A stretch of 31,085 nt of DNA from JAWPMV01 sp038527215 (GTDB lineage: Bacteria > Bacteroidota > Bacteroidia > J057), in the NCBI GenBank assembly GCA_038527215.1, contig JBCBGC010000097.1, positions 1-31,085 on the forward strand. The letters run 5' to 3'. Position 1 is the stretch's first letter; the number at the start of each line of letters is the position of its first letter. Under the pieces are notes generated by a model. That model was given only the letters and a program-made list of their open reading frames with translations, was not told the origin of the DNA and did no database searches. Position numbers and translations under genes: made by a program. Of the stretch, positions 21,983 to 30,172 are shown piece by piece.

Positions 21983-24193
21983 ATGAAGTATGTCCTCTCT
22001 CTTTCTTCCTGTCTATGTTGGATCTGCCTCTTAGGGATCAACTCCTCTTTATGGGGGCAGGATCGCCCCTTTCCTATCGAACAACTGCCGATTCAGGCAG
22101 TATTTACCGACCAGCCAATCGTGCTAGATGGGAAACTGGACGAGGAAGTGTGGAAGCAGGCTGGGGAAGCCAAAGATTTTCATCAATATTTTCCGGATGA
22201 CAAAAGCCTGGCCAATGACCAGACGGAGGTTCGATTCACCTACAATGAAGACTTTCTGTATGTCGCGATTATTTGTCATTCACCAGATGACCAATACATG
22301 ATCACCTCCCTGCGCAGGGATTTTCGTGGCTCTAATAATGACGGAGTAACCCTGGTATTTGATCCCTTCCTAGACCAAACCAATGCCTTCTTCTTCGGCT
22401 TGACGCCCTTTGGAGTGATGCGGGAAGGCCTCATCTTTAATGGAGGTAACGACCGCCGAGACTTCTCCGGTTCCTGGGACAATAAATGGTACGCTGAGTC
22501 CAAAGTGTATGACAAATACTGGATTGGTGAGATCGCCATCCCTTTCAAGACCCTGCGTTTCAAGGAGGGCAGCAAAAAATGGAAGTTCAACGCTTACCGG
22601 ATCGATACGCACGAGAACGAACGGTCCAGCTGGACACATATCCCAAGAAACCAGAATGTATTCTCCCTGGCTTTTATGGGGGACCTGGTTTTTGAAAAAC
22701 CCCTCCAAAAGGCGGGTGGGAATGTATCCTTGATTCCCTACCTGGCGGGAGGAATAGCAAAAGATTTTGAAGAAGGTGAGCCCGCAAACTTCACCAGTGG
22801 AGTAGGGGCCGACGCGAAAGTAGCGGTTAGTTCTTCTTTGAATCTGGACCTGACCTTTAACCCGGATTTTTCCCAGGTAGAGGTCGACCGGCAGGTAACC
22901 AATCTGGACCGATTTGAAATTTTCTTCCCGGAACGGCGGCAGTTTTTCCTGGAAAATGCAGACCTCTTCTCGAATTTCGGGGTCAACCGGGTTCGTCCGT
23001 TTTTCTCCCGCAGAATTGGCATCGCCTATGATAGTGTAGCCGAGGCGAATACCCAGGTACGCATTCCTTTTGGGGCGAGACTCAGCGGAAAACTTAACCG
23101 GGATTGGCGGGTAGGTCTGCTCAACATGACCACCCAGGCGCAGCAGGAAGTAGGGATTCCCACGACCAATTACACCGTAGCGGCGGTACAACGTAGGGTT
23201 TTCCAGCGCTCGAATGTGGGGGGAATTATGGTCAACCGCCAAACCTTCGGTGAAGGACTTTCCTCCTTTAGCCGGATCGCAGGGGTGGATTACAATCACG
23301 CTACCGTAGATAACAAATGGGCTGGAAAGGTCTTTTACCACCGGTCTTTCTCCTCAGAACAGGAAGATGATGCCTTTTCTCATGGGTTAAACATTGGCTA
23401 CAATAGCCTTCGCTTTGAAGGAGAATGGAACCATCAATGGGTAGGGGCAGGCTATGATGCTCCGACTGGATTTGTGCCACGTACCGGTTTTTTCCGCATG
23501 AGCCCACGGGTGGAAGTAAAATGGTTTCCCGAGAGCAAGCACATCAACCGTTTTACCCTCGAAGCTGAAGGGGATTATCTGGCTGACCGGGAAGTAGGCA
23601 AATTGGATCACGAGTACAGTTTTAATATCACTTTCCGCTTTCAAAACCAATCCTTCTTATTTCTGCGGGCCCGGAATACCTATACCTATCTGACCTCTGA
23701 TTTTGATCCTTCCCGGTCAGATGGGGTGGAGTTGTTGGAAGGCACGGATTACAATTATTCTGGCGTGGGATTCTGGTATCGTTCTGATTCCCGAAAACTC
23801 CTATCGGTTCAGTTGGAAGGATATGTAGGAGAGTATTTCAATGGGAATCGCCAAAGTGTGGGAGGGCAGCTTACTTTTAGAGCCCAGCCCTATGCGCTGA
23901 TTTCGGTCAATTTCAATTACAACCATATTGATTTGCCCGAACCTTACGCCACGGCAGACCTCTTCCTGATAGGGCCGAGGATCGACCTGACCTTTACCCG
24001 GAAACTATTCTTCACCACTTTCATTCAGTATAACAACCAGGTGGATAATCTGAACATCAATGCCCGTCTCCAGTGGCGTTTCAAGCCGGTATCCGACCTC
24101 TTTATTGTGTATACTGACAATTACTATCCAAGTGATTTTTCCGTAAAAACCAGGGCCCTGGTGCTGAAACTGACCTATTGGTTGAACCTATAA
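21983..24193 (+). CDS. DUF5916 outer-membrane protein with CBM9-like N-terminal domain
   Basis: This 736-residue protein has a signal peptide (cleavage near SLWGQ, about residue 25). Then comes a CBM9-like beta-sandwich (about 37-230): LDGKLDEEVWKQA, FDPFLDQTNAFFFGLTPFGV and EIAIPFKTLRF are its marks. The DUF5916 part follows, with the hallmark VTNLDRFEIFFPERRQFFLEN (broken by little variation), and a long beta-rich C-terminus likely to be an outer-membrane barrel ending in LTYWLNL. DUF5916 proteins are common in Bacteroidota and their role is not established; carbohydrate binding or transport is a guess from the CBM9-like fold. It stands alone and is convergent with the DUF5995 gene, 6 bases between stops. 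Confidence 0.92.
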   Translation: MKYVLSLSSCLCWICLLGINSSLWGQDRPFPIEQLPIQAVFTDQPIVLDGKLDEEVWKQAGEAKDFHQYFPDDKSLANDQTEVRFTYNEDFLYVAIICHSPDDQYMITSLRRDFRGSNNDGVTLVFDPFLDQTNAFFFGLTPFGVMREGLIFNGGNDRRDFSGSWDNKWYAESKVYDKYWIGEIAIPFKTLRFKEGSKKWKFNAYRIDTHENERSSWTHIPRNQNVFSLAFMGDLVFEKPLQKAGGNVSLIPYLAGGIAKDFEEGEPANFTSGVGADAKVAVSSSLNLDLTFNPDFSQVEVDRQVTNLDRFEIFFPERRQFFLENADLFSNFGVNRVRPFFSRRIGIAYDSVAEANTQVRIPFGARLSGKLNRDWRVGLLNMTTQAQQEVGIPTTNYTVAAVQRRVFQRSNVGGIMVNRQTFGEGLSSFSRIAGVDYNHATVDNKWAGKVFYHRSFSSEQEDDAFSHGLNIGYNSLRFEGEWNHQWVGAGYDAPTGFVPRTGFFRMSPRVEVKWFPESKHINRFTLEAEGDYLADREVGKLDHEYSFNITFRFQNQSFLFLRARNTYTYLTSDFDPSRSDGVELLEGTDYNYSGVGFWYRSDSRKLLSVQLEGYVGEYFNGNRQSVGGQLTFRAQPYALISVNFNYNHIDLPEPYATADLFLIGPRIDLTFTRKLFFTTFIQYNNQVDNLNINARLQWRFKPVSDLFIVYTDNYYPSDFSVKTRALVLKLTYWLNL

Positions 24194-24199
24194 GCAAGC

Positions 24200-24964
24200 T
24201 CATTCCTCAGCCTGGATTTGTTGCATGATCTGGCGGGGGTTTTTGCTTACCTCCGAAAACTGAATCAGGAGGATGAGCAATCTGGAAAGCATGCCTGGTC
24301 CCTTGACCAGGGTAGCGAAGGCACTGGTGCGTATATCTTCCTTTTTGATTTTCTCTGCCTGCTCCTGTTGGTCCTCACACGTACAGTATTCTGTGGCCAC
24401 CCGCCAGGCATTTTCCCGCGCCTTTTGAAGGCTAAACCGGGCAAGTTTCTCATCCAGCTTGCGGGCCATGCGATCCACAAAATTCATGAGTGGAGATACT
24501 TTATTTAACCGACTCTGTACTTGTCCGACCATTTCAAAGAGCAATTGATTGATCTCTTCAAAATCTCCTAAGGTGTCGATGGGCTGATGTTCCACGGTTT
24601 GAGCAGCCGCAATGCCTAAATCCAGGTTAATGTGCGCATTGATGCCCAGGAGCAAATGGTGCAAAACGGTGAGACGCCGCTTTTTTCCTGCCCGAAAAGC
24701 GATTTCCCAGGCTCGGCTTGGTTTGTCTTTGAGTCGATATTGATGCCAGGCTTCCAGATATCGGTTGGCAAAAATAACGTCCAGTCGTTCCATGCGTGGG
24801 CCATCCTCGAATCGACCCTTCTGAATGCCTACTTTTACCGCTACGGTTACTTCCCGATAGAGAATCGGAAAGTACCCCAGCCTACTTTGGTAGGCTTTTG
24901 CCCAGTCAATGATAATATCGAGGCGTTCAATGACCTCATCAATATCTTTAGCCGGAACGAACAT
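24200..24964 (-). CDS. DUF5995 family protein
   Basis: This 254-residue protein resembles DUF5995: it opens with IDEVIERLDIIIDWA, has SRLGYFPILYREVT, a GPRMERLDVIFANRYLEAW motif (about residues 57-74) and HHLLLGINAHINLDLGIA (about 101-118). The conserved His residues in HHLLLGINAHIN could bind a metal, but the family has no proven activity. It is mainly helical with no signal peptide or TM segment. It is the last gene of the PIG-L operon, starting 7 bases after the symporter stop. Being next to a deacetylase and a symporter suggests action on the imported compound, which is inference only. Confidence 0.78.
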   Translation of the reverse strand: MFVPAKDIDEVIERLDIIIDWAKAYQSRLGYFPILYREVTVAVKVGIQKGRFEDGPRMERLDVIFANRYLEAWHQYRLKDKPSRAWEIAFRAGKKRRLTVLHHLLLGINAHINLDLGIAAAQTVEHQPIDTLGDFEEINQLLFEMVGQVQSRLNKVSPLMNFVDRMARKLDEKLARFSLQKARENAWRVATEYCTCEDQQEQAEKIKKEDIRTSAFATLVKGPGMLSRLLILLIQFSEVSKNPRQIMQQIQAEE

Positions 24965-24971
24965 GAGAACC

Positions 24972-26681
24972 TTATTCTTTACGTGCGAGCTGAATCAAAC
25001 TTGCCATAATCACCACCACTACGCAGCCGATCAGATTGAACCAAAGGAAACCAATGTCCAGCCAGGCAAATTGTTCCGGCCATATTTTGGGTAAAACGAA
25101 ACAGGTGATGACCGTAATTTCCCCAATGATGCCCGCGATAAATACGGCCGTACCTTTTACTCGCTTAAAGAAAAAAGCCGTTACAAAAATCCCCAGGATG
25201 GTGCCATAGAAGAGGGACCCCAGAATGTTGACATATTCAATCAGGTTCTCGAATTGACCGGCGATCAAGGCGAAAATAATCGCCAGGACGCCCCAGGACA
25301 TGGTGAGAGACCGAGAGATATTCAGGTAATGCCGGTCGGAGGCACTGGGCTTGATGAGGCGTTTATACACGTCCACGACCGTGGTACTGGCCAGGGCGTT
25401 GAGTTCAGCTGAGGTAGAGGACATGGCTGCGGATAAAATCACCGCAATGAGCAGCCCTACCAGGCCTACAGGCAGGTGATTCAGGACAAAGGTGAGAAAG
25501 ACGCGATCCAGGTCATTGGTGTCGGCATTTTCATCCTGAGCAGCCATGATCTCTTTGGCCTGGCTACGAATCTCTTGGCTTTCCTGGTCCAGGTTCTTGA
25601 TCGTGGCCAGGGTAGCATCCCGGCTTTCAGCAGGAGCATCCCCCTGATCCAGCCACTCGTTCCATCGGGCCGCTTTTTCTTCGTGTAATTGGTTAAATCT
25701 ATTTTCCAATTGCAGGTATTGATCTCCTGCTTCACTTTGTACCACTTTGGTTCGCTCCTCCTGGTTGAAGACCATGGGAGGGGTTTGGAATTGGTAAAAA
25801 ACAAATAGCAGGATACCTACCAACAGAATCAAAAACTGCATCGGGACTTTGAACAAGCCATTGAACAAAAGGCCAATCCGGCTTTCTGTAATGGATTTTC
25901 CGCCCAGGTACCGCTGCACCTGTGACTGATCCGTGCCAAAATAGGAAAGGGCCAGGAAGGTTCCGGCAATCAGGCCAGACCAAATATTGTAGCGGTCCTT
26001 GATGTCAAAATCCGTGGTAATGGCGTTCAATTTCCCCATGCTGCCTGCCATGCTCATGGCATCCATGAAGCCTACGTCAGGTGGCATTTTGAAAACCATC
26101 ACGATGCCAGCGATTAACATACCAACCAAAATGATGGCCATTTGCTGCTGCTGGGTTTGGCTAACCGCCTTGGTTCCTCCGGCCACGGTATAGAGCATGA
26201 CCACCAGGCCGATGCCCACACAGGTAGCCCCGGTATCCCACCCCAGGATGGTGGCCAGGATGATGGCGGGGGCATAAATGGTGAGGCCTGCGGCCAGGCT
26301 TCGTGATACCAGAAATAACAAGGCGGCAAAACTTCTAGTCTTGAGGTCGAAACGGCTTTCCAGGTACTCATAAGCGGTGAACACATTGAGCCGCTTATAA
26401 ATCGGAATGGCCACCATGCTGATCAGCACCATAGCGATGGGTACCCCAAAGTAAAACTGGACGAAGCGCATCCCATCATCAAAGGCTTGACCAGGGGTGG
26501 ACAAAAAAGTGATCGCACTGGCCTGCGTAGCCATGATGGACAAGCCAATGGTCCACCATTTCATATCGTTATCCGCCAATAAGTACCCCTTGATATCCTG
26601 GGTCCCCCGGCTTTTCCAAATTCCGTATCCCACGATGAACAGGATCGTCCCGCTCATGATGGTCCAATCTATCCAACTCAT
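24972..26681 (-). CDS. Sodium:solute symporter (SSS family)
   Basis: This 569-residue protein is an inner-membrane Na+-coupled transporter with about 13 predicted helices. It carries the family signatures YFGTDQSQVQRYLGGKS (247-263) and SAAMSSTSAELNALAST (417-433), and an unwound first core helix (GLSIMATQASAITFLSTPGQ, 46-65). A charged, coiled-coil-like loop of about 95 residues (298-393) lies between two helices, longer than usual. The substrate is unknown; sugars, sialic acid-like compounds or inositols are possible within the family. Its ATG overlaps the stop of a 52-residue membrane peptide gene (ATGA), and it is followed by the DUF5995 gene after 7 bases. Start choice is clear. Confidence 0.93.
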   Translation of the reverse strand: MSWIDWTIMSGTILFIVGYGIWKSRGTQDIKGYLLADNDMKWWTIGLSIMATQASAITFLSTPGQAFDDGMRFVQFYFGVPIAMVLISMVAIPIYKRLNVFTAYEYLESRFDLKTRSFAALLFLVSRSLAAGLTIYAPAIILATILGWDTGATCVGIGLVVMLYTVAGGTKAVSQTQQQQMAIILVGMLIAGIVMVFKMPPDVGFMDAMSMAGSMGKLNAITTDFDIKDRYNIWSGLIAGTFLALSYFGTDQSQVQRYLGGKSITESRIGLLFNGLFKVPMQFLILLVGILLFVFYQFQTPPMVFNQEERTKVVQSEAGDQYLQLENRFNQLHEEKAARWNEWLDQGDAPAESRDATLATIKNLDQESQEIRSQAKEIMAAQDENADTNDLDRVFLTFVLNHLPVGLVGLLIAVILSAAMSSTSAELNALASTTVVDVYKRLIKPSASDRHYLNISRSLTMSWGVLAIIFALIAGQFENLIEYVNILGSLFYGTILGIFVTAFFFKRVKGTAVFIAGIIGEITVITCFVLPKIWPEQFAWLDIGFLWFNLIGCVVVVIMASLIQLARKE

Positions 26682-26836
26682 ACAAATGCCCGGCTAAACC
26701 AAATGAACAATAAGATGAGCAGGATCAGCTCTCCTAACACCAATCCATATAAAAATTTCCAGGAGCGGGCCCAGGGAATGACTTTCCGTAATTCCTGGTC
26801 CAGATCCTGGTTCTGCTTGTCTGATTCCTGAGACAT
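26678..26836 (-). CDS. 52-residue single-TM peptide, translationally coupled to the symporter
   Basis: This small gene runs from an ATG at 26836 to a TGA at 26678 and encodes 52 residues. The N-terminal half is hydrophilic (MSQESDKQNQDLDQELRKV). Residues about 27-47 form one very hydrophobic helix (FLYGLVLGELILLILLFIW), and the product ends SRAFV. The stop overlaps the symporter start as ATGA, a typical coupling arrangement. It starts 38 bases after the PIG-L stop, so it lies within an operon. I know of no named family. A role as a symporter accessory subunit is inference from position and topology. The coding case rests on the coupling, the TM helix and a reading frame that fills the gap. 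Confidence 0.7.
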   Translation of the reverse strand: MSQESDKQNQDLDQELRKVIPWARSWKFLYGLVLGELILLILLFIWFSRAFV

Positions 26837-26874
26837 ATCGTAGGGGTTGTAGTAGTAATAATGTGTGCCTGGTC

Positions 26875-29352
26875 TTAATTACCGAGGGACAATAAGTTAA
26901 CAAATAATCGATAAGCACCTGGAACTCCAGCCGGGAGCTCTCTGAACCAGGAAATTCCTGAATACACATAATGCCCTTCTCCATATTCTGCTACCAGCAG
27001 TCCACCCTTCTTGGGATCCTCACCGGTATCATTCCATTCGAGTAGGGCCTGGAACTTATCATCCCATTTGTTAGGGAAGTACAGGCCTCGTTCCTGTACC
27101 CAGCCTTCAAAGTCGGCCTGGGTGATTTTATTGGGGGTGTTCAGGGCTGGATGATCCGGAAGCAAAAACTTCACACTGGCATCTTCTTCACTTACCCGAT
27201 CTCGGGAAAGGGTAAAGGGATAAGGTCCCAACTGAGCGTTGCCCATACCTCGTGAAGTATTGTACTGCACGATATAGGTACCGCCACTTTTGACATATTC
27301 AAGGATGTTTTTCTGCAGGTAGGGCATGCGGGGGCGGGTATTGTAGGCCCGGATACCGGCGATGATGGCGTCGTACTGACGTAGATTCTCCAGGGTAACC
27401 TGATCATCTTCCAATAAGTCTACACTATATCCAACCTGAGCCAGGCAAGCGGGAATTTCATCCCCGGAACCCATGAGGTAGCCAATCTTTTGTCCTTTTT
27501 TCTCCAACTCAACCCGGATCAGGCGCGCTTCCGCAGGTTGGAATAGCATCTGGGCGGGAATATGGTCGTAGGCGATTTCCTGCTGGCTATAGTTGGTCAG
27601 TTGGCCTTCCTGCTCTGCAAAAGCCTGTAGAAAGCCCTGACTTTGGGTAGCCGGAGGGGTTACTTCCACGAGGATGCGTTGCTCTTCTCCAGACCGTTCG
27701 AAAGTCAACTCATGCGTTTCCTGGCTGATGACCCAGCCGGGAGGAGCCTTGATGTGCATCTTTACCTGGCCTTTTTCGCCAAAATGCTTCACTACGATGC
27801 CTACTTGCTGAGGTTCCCCGCTAGCAAAGAGAAAGCTGGGATCGGAAAAGTTAGCCGTGGTTTTGGGGGCTACGGTAAAGGGGCGATAAATCTCCCCCCG
27901 AGCCCGGTCCACATAGCGGTAGTTGATCGGTACCGTATAGGGGATTTGTACCCCCATAAAATTCAGCGAAACCCCGGCTGAGATAGGCGGATTCTCAGGT
28001 AGCCCAATCAAACTTTGATTGTCAACATGGAAAATGCCTTTGGCAGGGCGGGTCCGCAGCCAATAAGGCTGACTCACGGGACTGCTAACTTTTATTTTGT
28101 AATCAAATCTTTTCAGTCCGTCCTCCTTTTCCAGAGATTGGGTATAAATCTGAAAAGGTAAGCCGATGCCATAGCTAACGCCTTCCACGATTAAGGGATA
28201 ATCGGACCGGTTCACAATAGAAGTGGTAAGCAGGACAGAATCTCCCTGAGCTACGATGGGACGGTTGCTGGTGACATCCATCCATACTCCTGCACAGTAA
28301 AGGATAACTTTCTTTAAATCCTCTCTTTTCCGAATAGACCAGTAATCATTATACAAGGCTAGTTTTTGGTACACCTTCAGTAATTCGGGAACCGATGCGG
28401 CAGGGTCCTGAGGTTGATAGGCATCATAGATTTTTTGCAAATGCTCTCCTATGGCCGCGCCTCCCTCAATTCGGGACCAGGAAGTATTGATGCCTTCCAT
28501 GGGATAGGATTCGGCTTTTTCGCCCAGCTCCTGGTATAACAACTCCTCACGGCTTCCCCGGGCGATGGCAGCCCCAAAGCCCTGACAGCGGTGCTGACTC
28601 CGTGCTTCTGAGGCGATCTCTGCGTAGGTTTTGCCGAGCAGGGGATCATATACTCCCGTCTCAACCTGGAGCGATGCGTCAATATATTCTTGCTTGATCC
28701 CACGCCAGCGTCCGGCATTCCAAAACAGGCGTTTGGCTTGCCAGGGTTTAACATATTTAAATTGTTCAGGAAAAACCGTGGTATCATTGGACATGCCAAA
28801 GGCTTTTTGGGCCAGCATAGCTGAAGCGGTATGGTGTCCATGACCGCCACCACCTTTTTCAGGTCCGGGGAATCTCGTAATGATGATGTCTGGCCGATGT
28901 TTTCGAATGGCCCAGACCACGTCCGCCAGGACTTTTTCATCTTCCCAGGTGGCGAAGGTTTCAGCTGGGGTTTTAGAATACCCAAAATCGTAGGCTCGGC
29001 TGAACATTTGGCGGCCGCCGTCTATGCGTCGTGCGGCCAATAGCTCCTGGGTACGCAACATGCCCAAGGCATAGCCTTTTTCTTCACCAATCAGGTTTTG
29101 TCCACCATCTCCACGCGTCAGGGATAAATAAGCGGTTTGATAGCCTTTGCCTTGTGCATAATAACCAATCATCCGCTGGTTCTCATCATCAGGATGAGCA
29201 GCTACATACAAAACGCTTCCTAACACCAGGAGCTTTTTCATTTCGTGTTGAATCTCAGCGGCGCTTTTGGCGGGGAAGGGATTCTGGGCCATCAACTGCC
29301 CTGTGAGTAGGCCCAGGCTGAGCACTATTGCTCCAAATCGTTGTTTGATCAT
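26875..29352 (-). CDS. Secreted PIG-L (LmbE-like) deacetylase, multidomain
   Basis: PIG-L enzymes remove N-acetyl groups from sugars using zinc. This 825-residue protein has a signal peptide (cleavage near LMAQ, residue 23). The catalytic domain (about 45-260) has AAHPDDE (His53, Asp55, Asp56) and the distal HGHH (171-174), whose last His is the expected zinc ligand. The middle part is beta-rich with immunoglobulin-like repeats. The last ~190 residues (AIIAGIRAYNTRPR, VKSGGTYIVQYN) look like a class I glutamine amidotransferase-like or ThuA-like fold without an evident catalytic Cys. It is periplasmic or outer-membrane facing and first in an operon with the peptide, symporter and DUF5995 genes. 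The substrate is unknown. Confidence 0.92.
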   Translation of the reverse strand: MIKQRFGAIVLSLGLLTGQLMAQNPFPAKSAAEIQHEMKKLLVLGSVLYVAAHPDDENQRMIGYYAQGKGYQTAYLSLTRGDGGQNLIGEEKGYALGMLRTQELLAARRIDGGRQMFSRAYDFGYSKTPAETFATWEDEKVLADVVWAIRKHRPDIIITRFPGPEKGGGGHGHHTASAMLAQKAFGMSNDTTVFPEQFKYVKPWQAKRLFWNAGRWRGIKQEYIDASLQVETGVYDPLLGKTYAEIASEARSQHRCQGFGAAIARGSREELLYQELGEKAESYPMEGINTSWSRIEGGAAIGEHLQKIYDAYQPQDPAASVPELLKVYQKLALYNDYWSIRKREDLKKVILYCAGVWMDVTSNRPIVAQGDSVLLTTSIVNRSDYPLIVEGVSYGIGLPFQIYTQSLEKEDGLKRFDYKIKVSSPVSQPYWLRTRPAKGIFHVDNQSLIGLPENPPISAGVSLNFMGVQIPYTVPINYRYVDRARGEIYRPFTVAPKTTANFSDPSFLFASGEPQQVGIVVKHFGEKGQVKMHIKAPPGWVISQETHELTFERSGEEQRILVEVTPPATQSQGFLQAFAEQEGQLTNYSQQEIAYDHIPAQMLFQPAEARLIRVELEKKGQKIGYLMGSGDEIPACLAQVGYSVDLLEDDQVTLENLRQYDAIIAGIRAYNTRPRMPYLQKNILEYVKSGGTYIVQYNTSRGMGNAQLGPYPFTLSRDRVSEEDASVKFLLPDHPALNTPNKITQADFEGWVQERGLYFPNKWDDKFQALLEWNDTGEDPKKGGLLVAEYGEGHYVYSGISWFRELPAGVPGAYRLFVNLLSLGN

Positions 29353-29423
29353 CGTTATTGGATTTTCTCCTCAAATTTTTCCGCCATGAATATAATAAGC
29401 AGATATCAGATATAGGTGATGGC

Positions 29424-30008
29424 TCATTGATCATCCGACAAGAGTTGCCGATAATCTTCAGGGGTATCGATGTCCTGTACCCCTTTTTCCCAGGGAAAGC
29501 GGTTTAATTGGTCCTGATACTTCCGCAAGATTGCCCGGGCTCCCTGGGCACCCCCTAGTTCTCTCAGGTTAGGAAAGAAGGCTTGGGAAAAAATGGCAGG
29601 AACCCCGATGGTCTCCCCATAAACACTGGCGGTAAGGGGCGAAGAAGCTGTTTGATGGAGGGCCAGGAGCTTTGACAAAATTCCTCCAGAAATGTGGACC
29701 TGATCAGCCAAACAGATCATGACCTGGTCCGTGTCAGGGGGGAGTTGCTGCATACCGGCCCTGATCGAGGTGCCCATACCTTCCTGCCAGTCGGGATTGA
29801 ATATCCAGGGAATCCGAGCTTCATCCAGAATAGGATGAATTTGCTCAAAATAGGCCCCTAGAACCACATGAAGGCTGTAAAGGGGGAGGGTTTGCAAGGC
29901 CTTTACCGTATGCATGATCAAGGGTTGACCTTTGTAGGGAAGCAATTGTTTGGGCTCACCCATGCGTTTTGCTTCGCCTGCTGCCAGAACCAAGGCACTG
30001 GTTTTCAT
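29424..30008 (-). CDS. MobA/MocA-like nucleotidyltransferase
   Basis: This 194-residue protein is a small NTP-transferase: LAAGEAKRMGEPKQLLPY (residues 8-25) is the nucleotide-binding loop with the catalytic Lys, and CLADQVHI carries the metal-binding Asp. MocA makes molybdopterin cytosine dinucleotide and MobA makes the guanine form; the LAAGxxxRMGxxKQLL pattern is more like MocA. A different sugar-nucleotide or cofactor substrate is possible because no molybdenum gene is adjacent. It is a single gene; 71 bases separate its stop from the PIG-L start on the same strand. Confidence 0.88.
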   Translation of the reverse strand: MKTSALVLAAGEAKRMGEPKQLLPYKGQPLIMHTVKALQTLPLYSLHVVLGAYFEQIHPILDEARIPWIFNPDWQEGMGTSIRAGMQQLPPDTDQVMICLADQVHISGGILSKLLALHQTASSPLTASVYGETIGVPAIFSQAFFPNLRELGGAQGARAILRKYQDQLNRFPWEKGVQDIDTPEDYRQLLSDDQ

Positions 30009-30107
30009 ATATGAGTTATAAAATACTTTTGTCTAAAAATTGGAAGTCTGAATCTTTTGCTTCGGGCCTTCGGAAAGTATCAAAAGGGATATTTTCGCAA
30101 ATGATTC

Positions 30108-30139
30108 TTTGAAATTCCTTATATTCAAATATAATTTTG
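30108..30139 (+). promoter_or_regulatory. Consensus Bacteroidota promoter
   Basis: TTTG (30108-30111), a 20-base spacer and TAATTTTG (30132-30139) match TTTG-N19-21-TAnnTTTG exactly. The ATG of the YheT-like gene follows 33 bases later. This is the best promoter in the window. Confidence 0.8.
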
Positions 30140-30172
30140 CAGCAAATAAACCTATTTTCCTAAAGCATAGCT

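Noticed and set aside
22370..23341. A 323-codon open frame on the minus strand inside the DUF5916 gene
   Set aside because: It lies wholly antisense to a well-supported gene, and its protein has no signal, domain or recognisable motif. GC-rich codon structure of the true gene explains it.
28449..28985. A 178-codon minus-strand frame in a different phase within the PIG-L gene
   Set aside because: It overlaps the zinc-motif region of the real frame; its product is Pro/Lys-rich with no motif.
29395..29415. AGATAT direct repeat near 29400
   Set aside because: Only two short copies in AT-rich intergenic DNA; nothing supports an att site or a CRISPR remnant.
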